From Gammaproteobacteria bacterium (GTDB taxonomy: Bacteria > Pseudomonadota > Gammaproteobacteria > Legionellales > Legionellaceae), in NCBI GenBank assembly GCA_030427555.1, contig JAUIBC010000007.1:1-35978 (forward strand): a stretch of 35,978 nucleotides of DNA, written 5' to 3'. Shown piece after piece: positions 1 to 8,249 of the stretch. Position 1 is the stretch's first letter, and every line of letters begins with the position of its first letter. The position numbers and the translations under genes were made by a program. The notes under the pieces were generated by a model. It was not told the origin of the DNA, searched no databases, and was given only the letters and a program-made list of their open reading frames with translations.

Positions 1-465
1 TTACAAGCAGCTAAAGAATTACCACCAGCAGAGCGTAAAAAACTGGCTCAAGAAGATTTTGATTATTATTTTAGTAAAGCAAGTAAATTTAAAAAAGGTG
101 TTAATTTTTATTTAAATGAAAACGAATTAAATGAGTCCGTTTTTCTATTGCACCAAGTTACAGAACGTCTCTATACAGGCATTTTGTTAGTATTCACCCG
201 CTATAAACCAAATACTCATAATCTAGGAATTTTGCGAAAACTCACCAATACCATTGACCACCAATTAGCAACTGCCTTTCCTTTACATACTCCTGAAGAA
301 AATTGGCTCTTCAAACTTTTATGTAAAGCGTATACCGATGCGCGTTACAAGCCAAGTTATTATATTACTAAAGAAGAGTTACTTAAATTAATCGAACGGG
401 TGGAAAAACTCGAAACTATCGGCAAACAACTCTGCTTGAAAAAAATTGATGATTTGGGGAAATGA
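1..465 (+). CDS. HEPN-domain protein, C-terminal part (5' end outside window)
   Basis: The reading frame is open from base 1, so the start lies before the window. The visible 154 residues have the helical pattern of a HEPN domain and contain R-x5-H (arginine codon 199-201, histidine codon 217-219, within RYKPNTH). This matches the RX4-6H motif of HEPN RNases and of the HEPN half of MNT/HEPN nucleotidyltransferase proteins. Motifs further on, around NWLFKLL and DARY, also fit the family. It could be a stand-alone HEPN toxin or the C-terminal half of a nucleotidyltransferase-HEPN fusion; the missing N terminus decides this. A TTG at 148 is an internal codon and not a start, because conserved HEPN sequence precedes it. 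Confidence 0.75.
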   Translation, partial: LQAAKELPPAERKKLAQEDFDYYFSKASKFKKGVNFYLNENELNESVFLLHQVTERLYTGILLVFTRYKPNTHNLGILRKLTNTIDHQLATAFPLHTPEENWLFKLLCKAYTDARYKPSYYITKEELLKLIERVEKLETIGKQLCLKKIDDLGK

Positions 466-788
466 AACTAATATTCTAAAATTGCTAAATAGTTGATAAT
501 TATAACACCTCTATTTCTCCTAACATTTATATCCTCCATTTTCTTAATATGGAGAATTTAGTTAATCCAATAGAGGATCATTTTTCAATTGGCGAGGGGG
601 GATCATTTTATAATTTGTGGTAACAAAATTGTCAACACACCTTATTATAAACACAAAAATATATTCTTATAATACACCATGCAAATGTAAAATTCTTATT
701 CATATATTGTTTTAATATAGTCTTTAATGTACAATATCCGACAACGATATTGTTAATAACGCATCAACTTGGTTGCAATAAAGTAAAT
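466..788. other. AT-rich intergenic stretch with a short direct repeat
   Basis: I see no gene here. A 10-bp direct repeat GGATCATTTT occurs at 575-584 and 600-609, separated by a G-rich tract. A 13-bp string at 629-641 (TTGTCAACACACC) recurs in reverse complement at 21055-21067. No convincing sigma70 promoter for the downstream gene could be chosen among many AT-rich hexamers. Confidence 0.4.
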
Positions 789-1511
789 ATGTATAATAAA
801 ACATTAAAATTTTTTGTTAGAGATCATCAACAAATAACCAGTAATTTTAAGCGCAGATATAACAATATAAATGCTATATGCGAGAAATTTGAAAATTATT
901 TAAAAATGATTCAAAAAATCGACACCATTGAACTACTATATACAAGAGAAGCACAATTCAAATCTGAAAATCCATGCATAGATATCAAAAATGCTCTTGA
1001 TTATATAGAACATGTTAAAAATTTATTAACTGTAATTAAAGCAAAAAAATTATTAGGCCAAAGTATTTTAGATGAAAGAAAGTACGCTTACGTATTAACA
1101 GCTACAGAATTGTTACTTTCTGGAAGATTAAGTAAAGAACAATATATAAAGGCCGCAAAAAACTTCCCAGGAGCAGCATATAACATTTATATATCAGCAT
1201 TTCTTACGACTCTAGGTATTGCTTGTTTTATTACCGGCATAGCTTTTGCATATCTTTTAACAGGTACAACTATGTTAGAAGCAGTGCTTGGATGTTTTTT
1301 CGCCGCAGCTATTATATGCAGAATAGGACTGTATTTACATAAAGAAACAGGTCTTGCTAATTTAGTATCTCCAATTATTCTAGAAACAAATAACACTCAA
1401 CTAATAACCGAAAAATTTTGCTCAAAAGTAATAGGTGGAAAATATGCTGGTCTTTATAGTGATGATGGAGAAAAAGAATACGAAGAAAGTTTTATAAAAA
1501 GTTTCAAATAG
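789..1511 (+). CDS. Hypothetical protein with a C-terminal two-helix membrane hairpin
   Basis: I do not recognise this family. From the ATG at 789 it is 240 residues; an upstream TTG at 750 would add 13 residues but has no ribosome binding site. Residues 1-130 are charged and probably helical. Residues about 133-157 and 162-183 are two hydrophobic stretches forming a likely membrane hairpin. The last 30 residues are soluble and acidic, with an EKEYEES cluster close to the C terminus. That layout (soluble head, hairpin, glutamate-rich tail) is seen in several Dot/Icm-secreted proteins of Legionella and Coxiella, so a secreted effector is one inference; nothing in the sequence proves it. It stands alone, next to insertion-sequence debris, and its base composition is more A+T-rich than the housekeeping genes. 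Confidence 0.6.
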   Translation: MYNKTLKFFVRDHQQITSNFKRRYNNINAICEKFENYLKMIQKIDTIELLYTREAQFKSENPCIDIKNALDYIEHVKNLLTVIKAKKLLGQSILDERKYAYVLTATELLLSGRLSKEQYIKAAKNFPGAAYNIYISAFLTTLGIACFITGIAFAYLLTGTTMLEAVLGCFFAAAIICRIGLYLHKETGLANLVSPIILETNNTQLITEKFCSKVIGGKYAGLYSDDGEKEYEESFIKSFK

Positions 1512-1624
1512 CCACTTATATGAATTAGTCTCGACTAGATCTGACATTCGCCCTTAACGAAGAGAGAGTTTACCATTTTGATAAGGGTGTCGAAACCTAA
1601 ACTCAAAACAAAAGGAAACTCTCA

Positions 1625-1682
1625 ATGTTACACACTAACAATCAAATTATTAAACATAAAGCAGGTTTATTAAATTTAGCAG
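1625..1682 (+). pseudogene. IS481-like transposase, N-terminal stub
   Basis: The ATG at 1625 follows a good ribosome binding site (AAAGGAAAC) and encodes a start, MLHTNNQIIKHKAGLLNLA, typical of IS481-family transposases (integrase-like DDE enzymes with an N-terminal HTH). After about 19 residues the similarity stops and the frame closes at 1715-1717. The sequence from about 1530 to 1624, including GACTAGATCTGACA, is probably the left end of the same element, but I could not define a terminal repeat. The rest of the element has been replaced by a fragment of a different transposase. Confidence 0.65.
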
Positions 1683-1952
1683 ATGAAATTGTTTTCTGTT
1701 GCTATTTCTCCAAATAGGACGGATTGCATTGCTACAAATGATACTCAGCAACACGGCTATGATGACACAAAAAAAATTTGTGCCATTAGATGGTATGTTG
1801 ATCAATTTCATCGTGAGCTAAAGCAATTAACGGGCGTTGAAAAAATTGCTTATAAAACTCCAAAAACAGTGTATAAAATAAAACACGAAATGCTTAAAAA
1901 TTATCTTATTAAAGAACTAGCTGAACCTTCTCTAAAAATGAGTTTTTCGTAA
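1683..1952 (+). pseudogene. DDE transposase fragment (IS4/IS701-like C terminus) with internal deletion
   Basis: The 89-residue frame contains SPNRTDCIATND and IRWYVDQFHRELKQLTGVEK, the region around the catalytic glutamate of IS4/IS701-type transposases (Y-x2-R-x-E-like block, here QFHRELKQ). In intact relatives known to me the GVEK block is followed by a cysteine/arginine-rich stretch (CQCR..ARxQRNHI) before the AYKT..TVYxIKH segment. Here GVEK joins directly to IAYKTPKTVYKIKH, so some 25-30 residues appear deleted in frame. The N-terminal two thirds are also absent, replaced upstream by the IS481 stub. It cannot be an active transposase. Confidence 0.65.
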
Positions 1953-1980
1953 GTCCTGTTTAATTTAACGCCATACTAAA

Positions 1981-2029
1981 AAATTCTGTAACGTAAACCA
2001 TAGCCAACGTTGAGAAGTTTACAGAATTT
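1981..2029. repeat. 11-bp perfect inverted repeat, possible terminator or IS edge
   Basis: AAATTCTGTAA at 1981-1991 is matched by TTACAGAATTT at 2019-2029 with a 27-nt spacer. It lies between the transposase remnant and the 3' end of the convergent F-box gene (stop at 2045). It may act as a two-way terminator hairpin or mark the edge of the degraded insertion sequence; there is no strong T-tract. Confidence 0.45.
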
Positions 2030-2044
2030 GCTCATAATAAGATT

Positions 2045-5000
2045 CTAAGGCGCAAACGTTGATTCTGATGTTACTTCTAAAGCTTGTTGAACTAAACTTG
2101 TTTGTTTAATCAGCCCATTTTTAACTTTTTTCATGATCTCTAAAACCATAAGCGCTTCAAGTAAACGAATGGGAATTGGATCATGAGTGGGAGAATTTTG
2201 CTCTATTAACTTTATTTGTTCGTCAATAAGCGTATTAAAATCTAATTTATTATTCCATCCTAGCGTATGAAGTAGTAGGAATGCAGACCAAAGCTTATGA
2301 GAGGCCTCAAGAAATTTGAAAAAAGGACGAACATTTTCCCAAAGTATTTGAACTTGTTCTGGATTTAATTGAGGCGCAAACACGCTTAAAGCATGTAGTA
2401 ATGCGATGGCTGTTTGATCAGCTGAAGAACGTTGCTCATCGACATCATCTTCTAGAGCTTGGTAACTTGCTTGCAACGCTGAAATAAGCGATGTAAATGC
2501 CGAATTGATTTGCTCATTTTTTTTGAGTCGATGGGCTAATATTTGTGATGCAAGAACATACTTATGTGTTAAATTTGACCTTAAGTTTAAAAAAAACGCA
2601 TCAATTTGATCGTCTGTAAGAATATCGGCATATAAATGCAAAGCTGCAAGTCCTGAGGAAAACAACGTTGAATCTCTGTCATTGTTTGGATGTTGTTTGA
2701 GCATTGAGATGATTTTCCAAAACACCCATAATTCGCATGAAATATGAGCACCTTTTAATTCGATTTGCTTCCAGATTCTGGTTAGATCAGATGGATTCGG
2801 TTTATTTTCCTGAAAATCAACATGATACATTTCATTGGCATCGAGTTCTGTGATCTCCCAATCTTCTTTTTTCCCATATACAAAATATCTATTAGATACT
2901 TTTATTACAGTAGGTATATTTTTTTCCAAAGTTAATTGACTATTATAAAAATGTAACCCTAATTTTTTCATAACTTTCGACCATTCAAGTCCAGTAGGTA
3001 GAGTTAACCCAGGTATTGATATCAAGCTGAGTTCAGTGCTTTGTAGTCTCTTAACTTTAGGCGCTAATCTTATAGCAAAATTAAAAATATCAATTGATTC
3101 TTGATGAGAGTGGCATTGTGACGTATAAGAAATCTTAAAAATCAATAACAAATAGGCTTTAATATTCTCTGGAGTTAACTGATTAATAACTACTTCTAAC
3201 GTTTTTAAGAGAAGAACATTAGGCTTTACTATGGGGAGTATTTTTCCAAAAAGTAAATTAATTTGATTTTCATTCAATCTAAATTTTAAGCTAGTGATAA
3301 AAGTTAGTACTAACTTTTGAAAATCAACGTATGTAAAACTATTAATATCCATTGCCTCAAATACATCACAAACTTGTTTAATTAGTTCAGTATCTTTTAT
3401 CTGAGGGAATAAAAGCATTAATAAGTTCGATGCTCTTGTATTAGGATCCTTCCGATCATGATCCAGCAACGAAAGAACTCTTGGCAATAAGCGAATAACT
3501 TGATTTTTATCTGACTGTAGTAGAAAACATTCCAAAGCTTGCAGTACAACATCATGATCGTATAAGGCTCCATCATTCTCTAATATTCTATTTAATATGA
3601 TAAAAGCGCGATTTTTTTCAGATGAAGTTAATCTAGGCATTAATTCTTTTAAAGCATCTAAGGCGGAAGAATATTGACTGAAGATGGCATATTTACTTGT
3701 GTTACTAAGAATAATATCTAAATAATTAAAAATAGTCGTCACGTGTGCTTGAGTTAGGAATGAATCCCAATAAACTGATTGTTTTAATGCTTTACTATCA
3801 TAGCTAAACCACCGCGTTTCTCCTTTTTTTCTATCATCTATATAATTTTCAGGCATAACTGAAACACCATTCACACAGATTTCTAATGTAATATTTGATA
3901 AGTCGTTTTGAATAAGTGCCTCAATTTGTTCAAAATTTTCTTCTTTAGTGATGAAACGCCTTAAAAAGTTTGGATTACTTATACGAAACGGTAATGACAT
4001 GACCTTATCGAAAATTTTTTCTGCATAATTTGGTTTGAATTCGAAGGATAAGCATTCTATGATGCATAGCATAATTCTTGGGTCGCTAGATTGTGAATCT
4101 GTGTCGCTAGACTCTGAATTCATTAGGTCTGGAATAAGTATGCTATCTATTAAATAAAAAGCATCTTCTTCATTTAATTTTTTGGCATAAAGAGTAATGA
4201 ATTCAATATAATCTTCTTTTAAGTATAAATTGAATTCATTATCCGGTATTAATGGAATAATATTGGTAATAATAAGCATTGCGTTATTTGATGAAATGTT
4301 CGCGATAAATGGTTCCAGCAGCTCTTTCAGATCCTTTAGTAATTCTGATTTATTATAGCCCGAAAGTACTTGTTCATTATTTAATATGGCGGTTGTTTCT
4401 GAAATAAAAATATCAATTTGTTTGCCTTTTAGTCTGCGTGAAATTTTTTTCAAGAACGCAAATGATTGATTTATATCGTGATTACACAGTGCTTGTTTGA
4501 GGTAACTGATAGCCAGAGAAAAGAACTCTTCTATTATAGGTTCGCTCGCTCCAGGCAAACACTCTAATAATGGATGTATAAGAGCGCGGGGTTTGGGTTT
4601 TTCTGCATGTTCTGATCCATTTAGTGGTGGCAGTACAGATTGAAATAATCTATCAATTTGAGTTTGGGGTAACATGTGAGAAAATATCTCGGCCGAACGG
4701 ATAAAACTAAAAATGTAGGGGGTTGTGTTGCCACCATACATGTTATAGATAGTTGATAAATAATCATCTGACACTTGTCCATCTGACAGTTTTACAAGTT
4801 TACAGAGGAAAAGCATTCCTTGTAACTTGTGTTGTGGTGTAGAAAATGATGAATTCATAGATGCGAAAATTAAACGTCTAATATCCATTAAAAAGTCAGT
4901 ATCTCGTTTTAAATAAGGACTTATTGTTTTTTTAAAAAATTGTATTTGATTAAAAATATCTTGATATGAATTGTGCCGTGAAAGTAGATTCGTAATAGAT

Positions 5001-5116
5001 ACTTTATGCCAAAACTTATTAGGCGGGTTATGGTTCCCATGGGGCACATAAGAGAGTATTTCTGCTAACAAATGTGTGGGCAAGGATTCAATTGGAGCAA
5101 AAATAGAGCGTTTCAT
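2045..5116 (-). CDS. F-box-like, helical (HEAT/ARM-type) repeat protein; candidate host-directed effector
   Basis: This is a 1023-residue protein with no signal peptide and no obvious membrane segment. Residues about 10-40 (ESLPTHLLAEILSYV, then KFWHKVSIT) fit an F-box: an LP-x-HLL-x-EILSYV start and a W about 15 residues later. The remainder is almost all helical and built on a loose recurring unit, L-[TN]-x2-Q-I-x2-[LF]-F-x3-LP-x-L, followed by a second helix (for example near LNENQINLLFGKILP, LTDDQIDAFFLNL and LNPEQVQILWENVRP). This is the style of HEAT/ARM-like solenoids. F-box proteins recruit targets to SCF ubiquitin ligases in eukaryotes, and Legionella exports several. A role as a secreted adaptor is therefore an inference. 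The gene is monocistronic, convergent with IS debris, and flanked by dispersed repeats. The ATG at 5114-5116 is the first start; its ribosome binding site is weak. Confidence 0.6.
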   Translation of the reverse strand: MKRSIFAPIESLPTHLLAEILSYVPHGNHNPPNKFWHKVSITNLLSRHNSYQDIFNQIQFFKKTISPYLKRDTDFLMDIRRLIFASMNSSFSTPQHKLQGMLFLCKLVKLSDGQVSDDYLSTIYNMYGGNTTPYIFSFIRSAEIFSHMLPQTQIDRLFQSVLPPLNGSEHAEKPKPRALIHPLLECLPGASEPIIEEFFSLAISYLKQALCNHDINQSFAFLKKISRRLKGKQIDIFISETTAILNNEQVLSGYNKSELLKDLKELLEPFIANISSNNAMLIITNIIPLIPDNEFNLYLKEDYIEFITLYAKKLNEEDAFYLIDSILIPDLMNSESSDTDSQSSDPRIMLCIIECLSFEFKPNYAEKIFDKVMSLPFRISNPNFLRRFITKEENFEQIEALIQNDLSNITLEICVNGVSVMPENYIDDRKKGETRWFSYDSKALKQSVYWDSFLTQAHVTTIFNYLDIILSNTSKYAIFSQYSSALDALKELMPRLTSSEKNRAFIILNRILENDGALYDHDVVLQALECFLLQSDKNQVIRLLPRVLSLLDHDRKDPNTRASNLLMLLFPQIKDTELIKQVCDVFEAMDINSFTYVDFQKLVLTFITSLKFRLNENQINLLFGKILPIVKPNVLLLKTLEVVINQLTPENIKAYLLLIFKISYTSQCHSHQESIDIFNFAIRLAPKVKRLQSTELSLISIPGLTLPTGLEWSKVMKKLGLHFYNSQLTLEKNIPTVIKVSNRYFVYGKKEDWEITELDANEMYHVDFQENKPNPSDLTRIWKQIELKGAHISCELWVFWKIISMLKQHPNNDRDSTLFSSGLAALHLYADILTDDQIDAFFLNLRSNLTHKYVLASQILAHRLKKNEQINSAFTSLISALQASYQALEDDVDEQRSSADQTAIALLHALSVFAPQLNPEQVQILWENVRPFFKFLEASHKLWSAFLLLHTLGWNNKLDFNTLIDEQIKLIEQNSPTHDPIPIRLLEALMVLEIMKKVKNGLIKQTSLVQQALEVTSESTFAP

Positions 5117-5204
5117 ATTATGTATAGGCTTGTAAATAAATAAGTTGAGTTTAACAAATCAGCGGTATAAATCAAACTAAGTGATTGCAAAAAAACTACT
5201 CGAG

Positions 5205-5230
5205 CATTTCATCGCCTTGATGATGAAATG
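5205..5230. promoter_or_regulatory. 9-bp hairpin upstream of the F-box gene
   Basis: CATTTCATC at 5205-5213 and GATGAAATG at 5222-5230 form a perfect inverted repeat with an 8-nt spacer, about 90 bp upstream of the F-box gene start. It could be an operator or a small terminator; it has no T-tract on either side. Confidence 0.35.
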
Positions 5231-5348
5231 TAATTCCATTCTAGATACCGAATTCGATGACAAAAACACAAAATGTATTCATATATCAAATTAACTCGGT
5301 TAATTATATCTGGACTTTGGCCATTTTTATAAAATTAACCAATAATAA

Positions 5349-5432
5349 GTCTTTGCGAGCATTAGCGAAGCAATCCAGAACTTGGTTTCAATTAAAAGTC
5401 GGACTGGATTGCTTCACTTCGTTCGCAAAGAC
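5349..5432. repeat. Dispersed palindromic element (GCGAAGCAATCCAG type)
   Basis: The left arm at 5349-5378 (GTCTTTGCGAGC through AGCAATCCAG) is matched by a near-perfect reverse complement at 5404-5432 (CTGGATTGCTTC through GCAAAGAC), with about 25 bp between. This is the short palindromic repeat found many times in host-associated proteobacterial genomes. It explains an open frame across 5257-5508, which reads the typical spurious LRALAKQSR / LDCFTSFAKT translation. The arms differ by a few changes, so the copy is decaying. Confidence 0.75.
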
Positions 5433-5529
5433 GCCATATTTATTAGCGTTTTCAAAAATGGCTAAAGCCCAGTTATATATTAAATTTTTGTCGAATTCAG
5501 CTAATTAATCCGCAGCAAAGCGCAAAAAA

Positions 5530-5563
5530 ACAATGGAAAAGAACTCAAAATAAAAAGAGTTCC
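5530..5563 (-). terminator. Probable terminator of the guaB-rarA operon
   Basis: On the minus strand, just after the rarA stop, GAACTC (rc of 5557-5562) pairs with GAGTTC (rc of 5541-5546) around a T-rich loop. The stem can extend by two G-U pairs and is followed by TTTT and, a little later, a longer T run. The stem is short, so strength is uncertain. Confidence 0.5.
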
Positions 5564-5574
5564 CTAGAAGGTTA

Positions 5575-6864
5575 TTAATTATTGCGCTGATTAAGTTCTC
5601 GCAATTTTTGCATTTTTTCAGCAATTTTAATTTCTAACCCGCGATCAACAGGCTGATACCAATTCGGCTCTGGCATATCATCAGGAAAATATCTCTCTCC
5701 TGCTGCAAAAGCATGCGGCTCATCATGCGCATATCGATATCCTTTACCATGCCCCATTTTTTTCATTAAACTAGTCGGCGCATTACGCAAATGCATGGGT
5801 ACATCACGTGATTTATCATGCTCAACATAAGCTTTTGCCTGATTATAAGCGTTATATCCAGCATTACTCTTTGGCGCTACGGATAAGTAAATTACCGCCT
5901 GCGCTAATGCTAATTCACCTTCTGGAGAACCTAGACGCTCATAAGTTTGTGCGGCATCATTTACAATTTGCATTGCACGTGGGTCAGCAAGACCTATGTC
6001 TTCCCACGCCATTCTTATAATACGCCTTACCAAATATTTAGGATCAGCCCCACCATCTAACATACGACACAACCAATAAAGAGCTGCATCTGGATTCGAT
6101 CCGCGTACTGATTTATGTAACGCTGAAATTTGATCGTAAAAATTTTCACCTGACTTATCAAAGCGTCGCTTAAAGGTAGTTAAAATTTTACTAAGTGTTT
6201 CGGCTGAAAAAGTACAAATATTTTGCTGTTTTGAAAAAACATCAACCTGTTCCAATACGTTTAATAACCTGCGAGCATCACCATCAGCATATTCAATAAG
6301 TAATTTGGTAGCAGCATCATCAAACTTTAAATGTCCAAGAAATGTTTTTTGCGCACGTTGCAATAATGAATTAAGCTCATCATTATTAATTGACTTTAAA
6401 ATATAAACTTGGGCTCTTGATAACAACGCATTATTAATCTCAAAAGATGGGTTTTCTGTAGTCGCACCAATTAAAATCACCAATCCTGATTCAGTATAAG
6501 GTAACAAAGCATCTTGTTGAGACTTATTAAACCGATGAATTTCATCAATAAATAATATAGTTTTTAATTGCTGCGCTTGATTTTTTTTGGCTAAATCCAT
6601 TGCGGCACGGATATCTTTTACCCCAGAAAACACAGCTGACAATGCAATCCACTCACAATCAAAAGACTTAGCCATTAGACTTGCAATGGTTGTTTTCCCA
6701 ACTCCAGGTGGACCCCACAAAATCATAGAGTGTAATTTGCCACTATCAAATGCAACACGTAAAGGCTTACCTAATCCCAATAAATGCTCTTGTCCAACAA
6801 CCTCTGATAATGTGCGTGGCCTTAATAACTCTGCTAGAGGAATTGTATTAATTGAATTACTCAT
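5575..6864 (-). CDS. rarA: Replication-associated recombination protein RarA (MgsA), AAA+ ATPase
   Basis: The 429-residue product is a clamp-loader-like AAA+ ATPase that acts at stalled replication forks. Walker A GPPGVGKT is at residues 51-58 and Walker B with DEIHRFN at 107-113. Sensor 1 (GATTENPSF) and the C-terminal tetramerisation region with GYNAYNQAK and HLRNAPT are present, as in E. coli RarA, and length matches the family. It is the last gene of the guaB-guaA-bioFHD run, 7 bp after bioD, and is followed by a probable terminator. In E. coli rarA sits beside lolA and serS, so this placement is different. ATG start at 6864; no defects seen. Confidence 0.95.
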   Translation of the reverse strand: MSNSINTIPLAELLRPRTLSEVVGQEHLLGLGKPLRVAFDSGKLHSMILWGPPGVGKTTIASLMAKSFDCEWIALSAVFSGVKDIRAAMDLAKKNQAQQLKTILFIDEIHRFNKSQQDALLPYTESGLVILIGATTENPSFEINNALLSRAQVYILKSINNDELNSLLQRAQKTFLGHLKFDDAATKLLIEYADGDARRLLNVLEQVDVFSKQQNICTFSAETLSKILTTFKRRFDKSGENFYDQISALHKSVRGSNPDAALYWLCRMLDGGADPKYLVRRIIRMAWEDIGLADPRAMQIVNDAAQTYERLGSPEGELALAQAVIYLSVAPKSNAGYNAYNQAKAYVEHDKSRDVPMHLRNAPTSLMKKMGHGKGYRYAHDEPHAFAAGERYFPDDMPEPNWYQPVDRGLEIKIAEKMQKLRELNQRNN

Positions 6865-6871
6865 TGACTAA

Positions 6872-7522
6872 CTAAATCCTAAAATTATCAGTAAATTTAC
6901 CATTATTTTCTATAATACCAAACAAAGGTAAATCTATACTCTGCTTTAATGTATTAATATTATCATCTAAACGTAACATATTTGGATCAATACAATTAGC
7001 TACCCAACCTGCGGATTTTATTGAATGAGTATTCAAAACTTCCATAGTTAGAAGAGCATGGTTAATACAACCAAGGCGCATACCAACAACTACGATTACT
7101 GGTATTTGTAATATATGCAACAAGTCTAACCAAGTTTCTTGTGAATTTAATGGGACCATCAATCCACCTGCTCCTTCAATAATAACATAATCAAAATTGT
7201 CGAGCTCTTTTCTTTTACAAAATTTAGCAATCTCACTGGCTTGTAACTTAACATTCTCATCATTAGCCGCAATATGTGGTGCGATTGGCTCTCGGAACAA
7301 CCAACCACATACATCTGCGTAATTCGCACCAGTTAAATCGTGTTGCAAAATATTATCAACATCTTCATTAACTAATTTATCTGCAACCATATTACAACCA
7401 CTTGCTACGGGCTTTATAGCACGTACGGTATGACCAATATTTTGCAAGTGTTGCATTAATTTACAAGTTACATAGGTTTTGCCGCAACCAGTATCAGTTC
7501 CTACTATAAAATATTTATTCAT
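6872..7522 (-). CDS. bioD: Dethiobiotin synthetase BioD
   Basis: BioD makes dethiobiotin from 7,8-diaminopelargonate, CO2 and ATP. The protein begins MNKYFIVGTDTGCGKT, with the P-loop GTDTGCGKT at residues 8-16. EGAGGLMVPL, the conserved BioD block, follows mid-protein. The ATG at 7522 is chosen because it places the P-loop as in other BioDs; an upstream in-frame start at 7564 would add 14 residues lying inside bioH. The gene overlaps the end of bioH by 8 bp, indicating translational coupling. Length is 216 residues, slightly short of E. coli (225) but complete. Confidence 0.93.
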   Translation of the reverse strand: MNKYFIVGTDTGCGKTYVTCKLMQHLQNIGHTVRAIKPVASGCNMVADKLVNEDVDNILQHDLTGANYADVCGWLFREPIAPHIAANDENVKLQASEIAKFCKRKELDNFDYVIIEGAGGLMVPLNSQETWLDLLHILQIPVIVVVGMRLGCINHALLTMEVLNTHSIKSAGWVANCIDPNMLRLDDNINTLKQSIDLPLFGIIENNGKFTDNFRI

Positions 7523-8249
7523 AATCTTTGTCCTGTTTACAAAAATCAACAACCACTTCAACAAATTTTAATGAATCAGATAAAAATGGAATATGGGCTG
7601 ATTTTTTAAACATAATATATTTAAAATCTGGATAAGTGCTTTGGAGTAATGGCATTAATTTTCGATTTACAATAGCATCAAGTTTACCAAAAATAAAAAG
7701 TCCTGGTTGCTTAACATTAAATAACTGCTTTCTTAAATCCCAGTTAATTAAAATATCTAAACCATTTGCAAGACCTGTTATATTTAATTCATCAGATAAT
7801 TGTAAATCTAAATTTTTCAATAATTGACTGCTAATAAACTCATATCTAGTTTTTTTTGGATTTTTACTAAATTGGTGATAAAAATCAGCAAAAACTTCTG
7901 TTTCAATACCAACCCAATTGACCTCGCTTATGAATTTAGGTGATGATGCAACATTAATAAGTTTTACAACTCTTGCTGGCTCTTCAATACATAATCTAGT
8001 AGCAAAAAGACCTCCAAGAGACCAACCTAAAACAATAAACTCTTGAGGTAAAAATGCTAATAATTGCATTTTAAATTGTTCCCAACCCATATTTGGCGTT
8101 TTACCAAAACCAGGTAAATCTATTAAATATAATTTAAAACCACCTTCCGTTAAATAAGGAACCAAAGGTTGCCAAATACTTTTATCAAATCCCCAACCAT
8201 GCAATAAAACTAACGGTTTGCCATTTCCTAATGTTTCATAATTAATCAT
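7515..8249 (-). CDS. bioH: Pimeloyl-ACP methyl ester esterase BioH
   Basis: This 244-residue alpha/beta hydrolase carries HGWGFDKSIW near residues 17-26, the nucleophile elbow GWSLGG with serine 77, and a late FGKLDAIV (Asp) and KSAHIPFL (His), completing the triad. Those features, and its position between bioF and bioD, identify BioH, which frees pimeloyl-ACP from its methyl ester before BioF uses it. Its start codon overlaps the bioF stop (ATGA). Other small esterases share the fold, but the biotin context makes BioH much the best call. No bioC, its usual partner, is in this operon. Confidence 0.9.
   Translation of the reverse strand: MINYETLGNGKPLVLLHGWGFDKSIWQPLVPYLTEGGFKLYLIDLPGFGKTPNMGWEQFKMQLLAFLPQEFIVLGWSLGGLFATRLCIEEPARVVKLINVASSPKFISEVNWVGIETEVFADFYHQFSKNPKKTRYEFISSQLLKNLDLQLSDELNITGLANGLDILINWDLRKQLFNVKQPGLFIFGKLDAIVNRKLMPLLQSTYPDFKYIMFKKSAHIPFLSDSLKFVEVVVDFCKQDKDYE

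Noticed and set aside
148-465. TTG at 148 as a start of the HEPN gene
   Set aside because: The same frame is open and HEPN-like from base 1, so the start is outside the window.
5257-5508. An 83-codon plus-strand open frame
   Set aside because: It reads through the palindromic repeat at 5349-5432 and gives the characteristic spurious translation of that repeat; no ribosome binding site or family.
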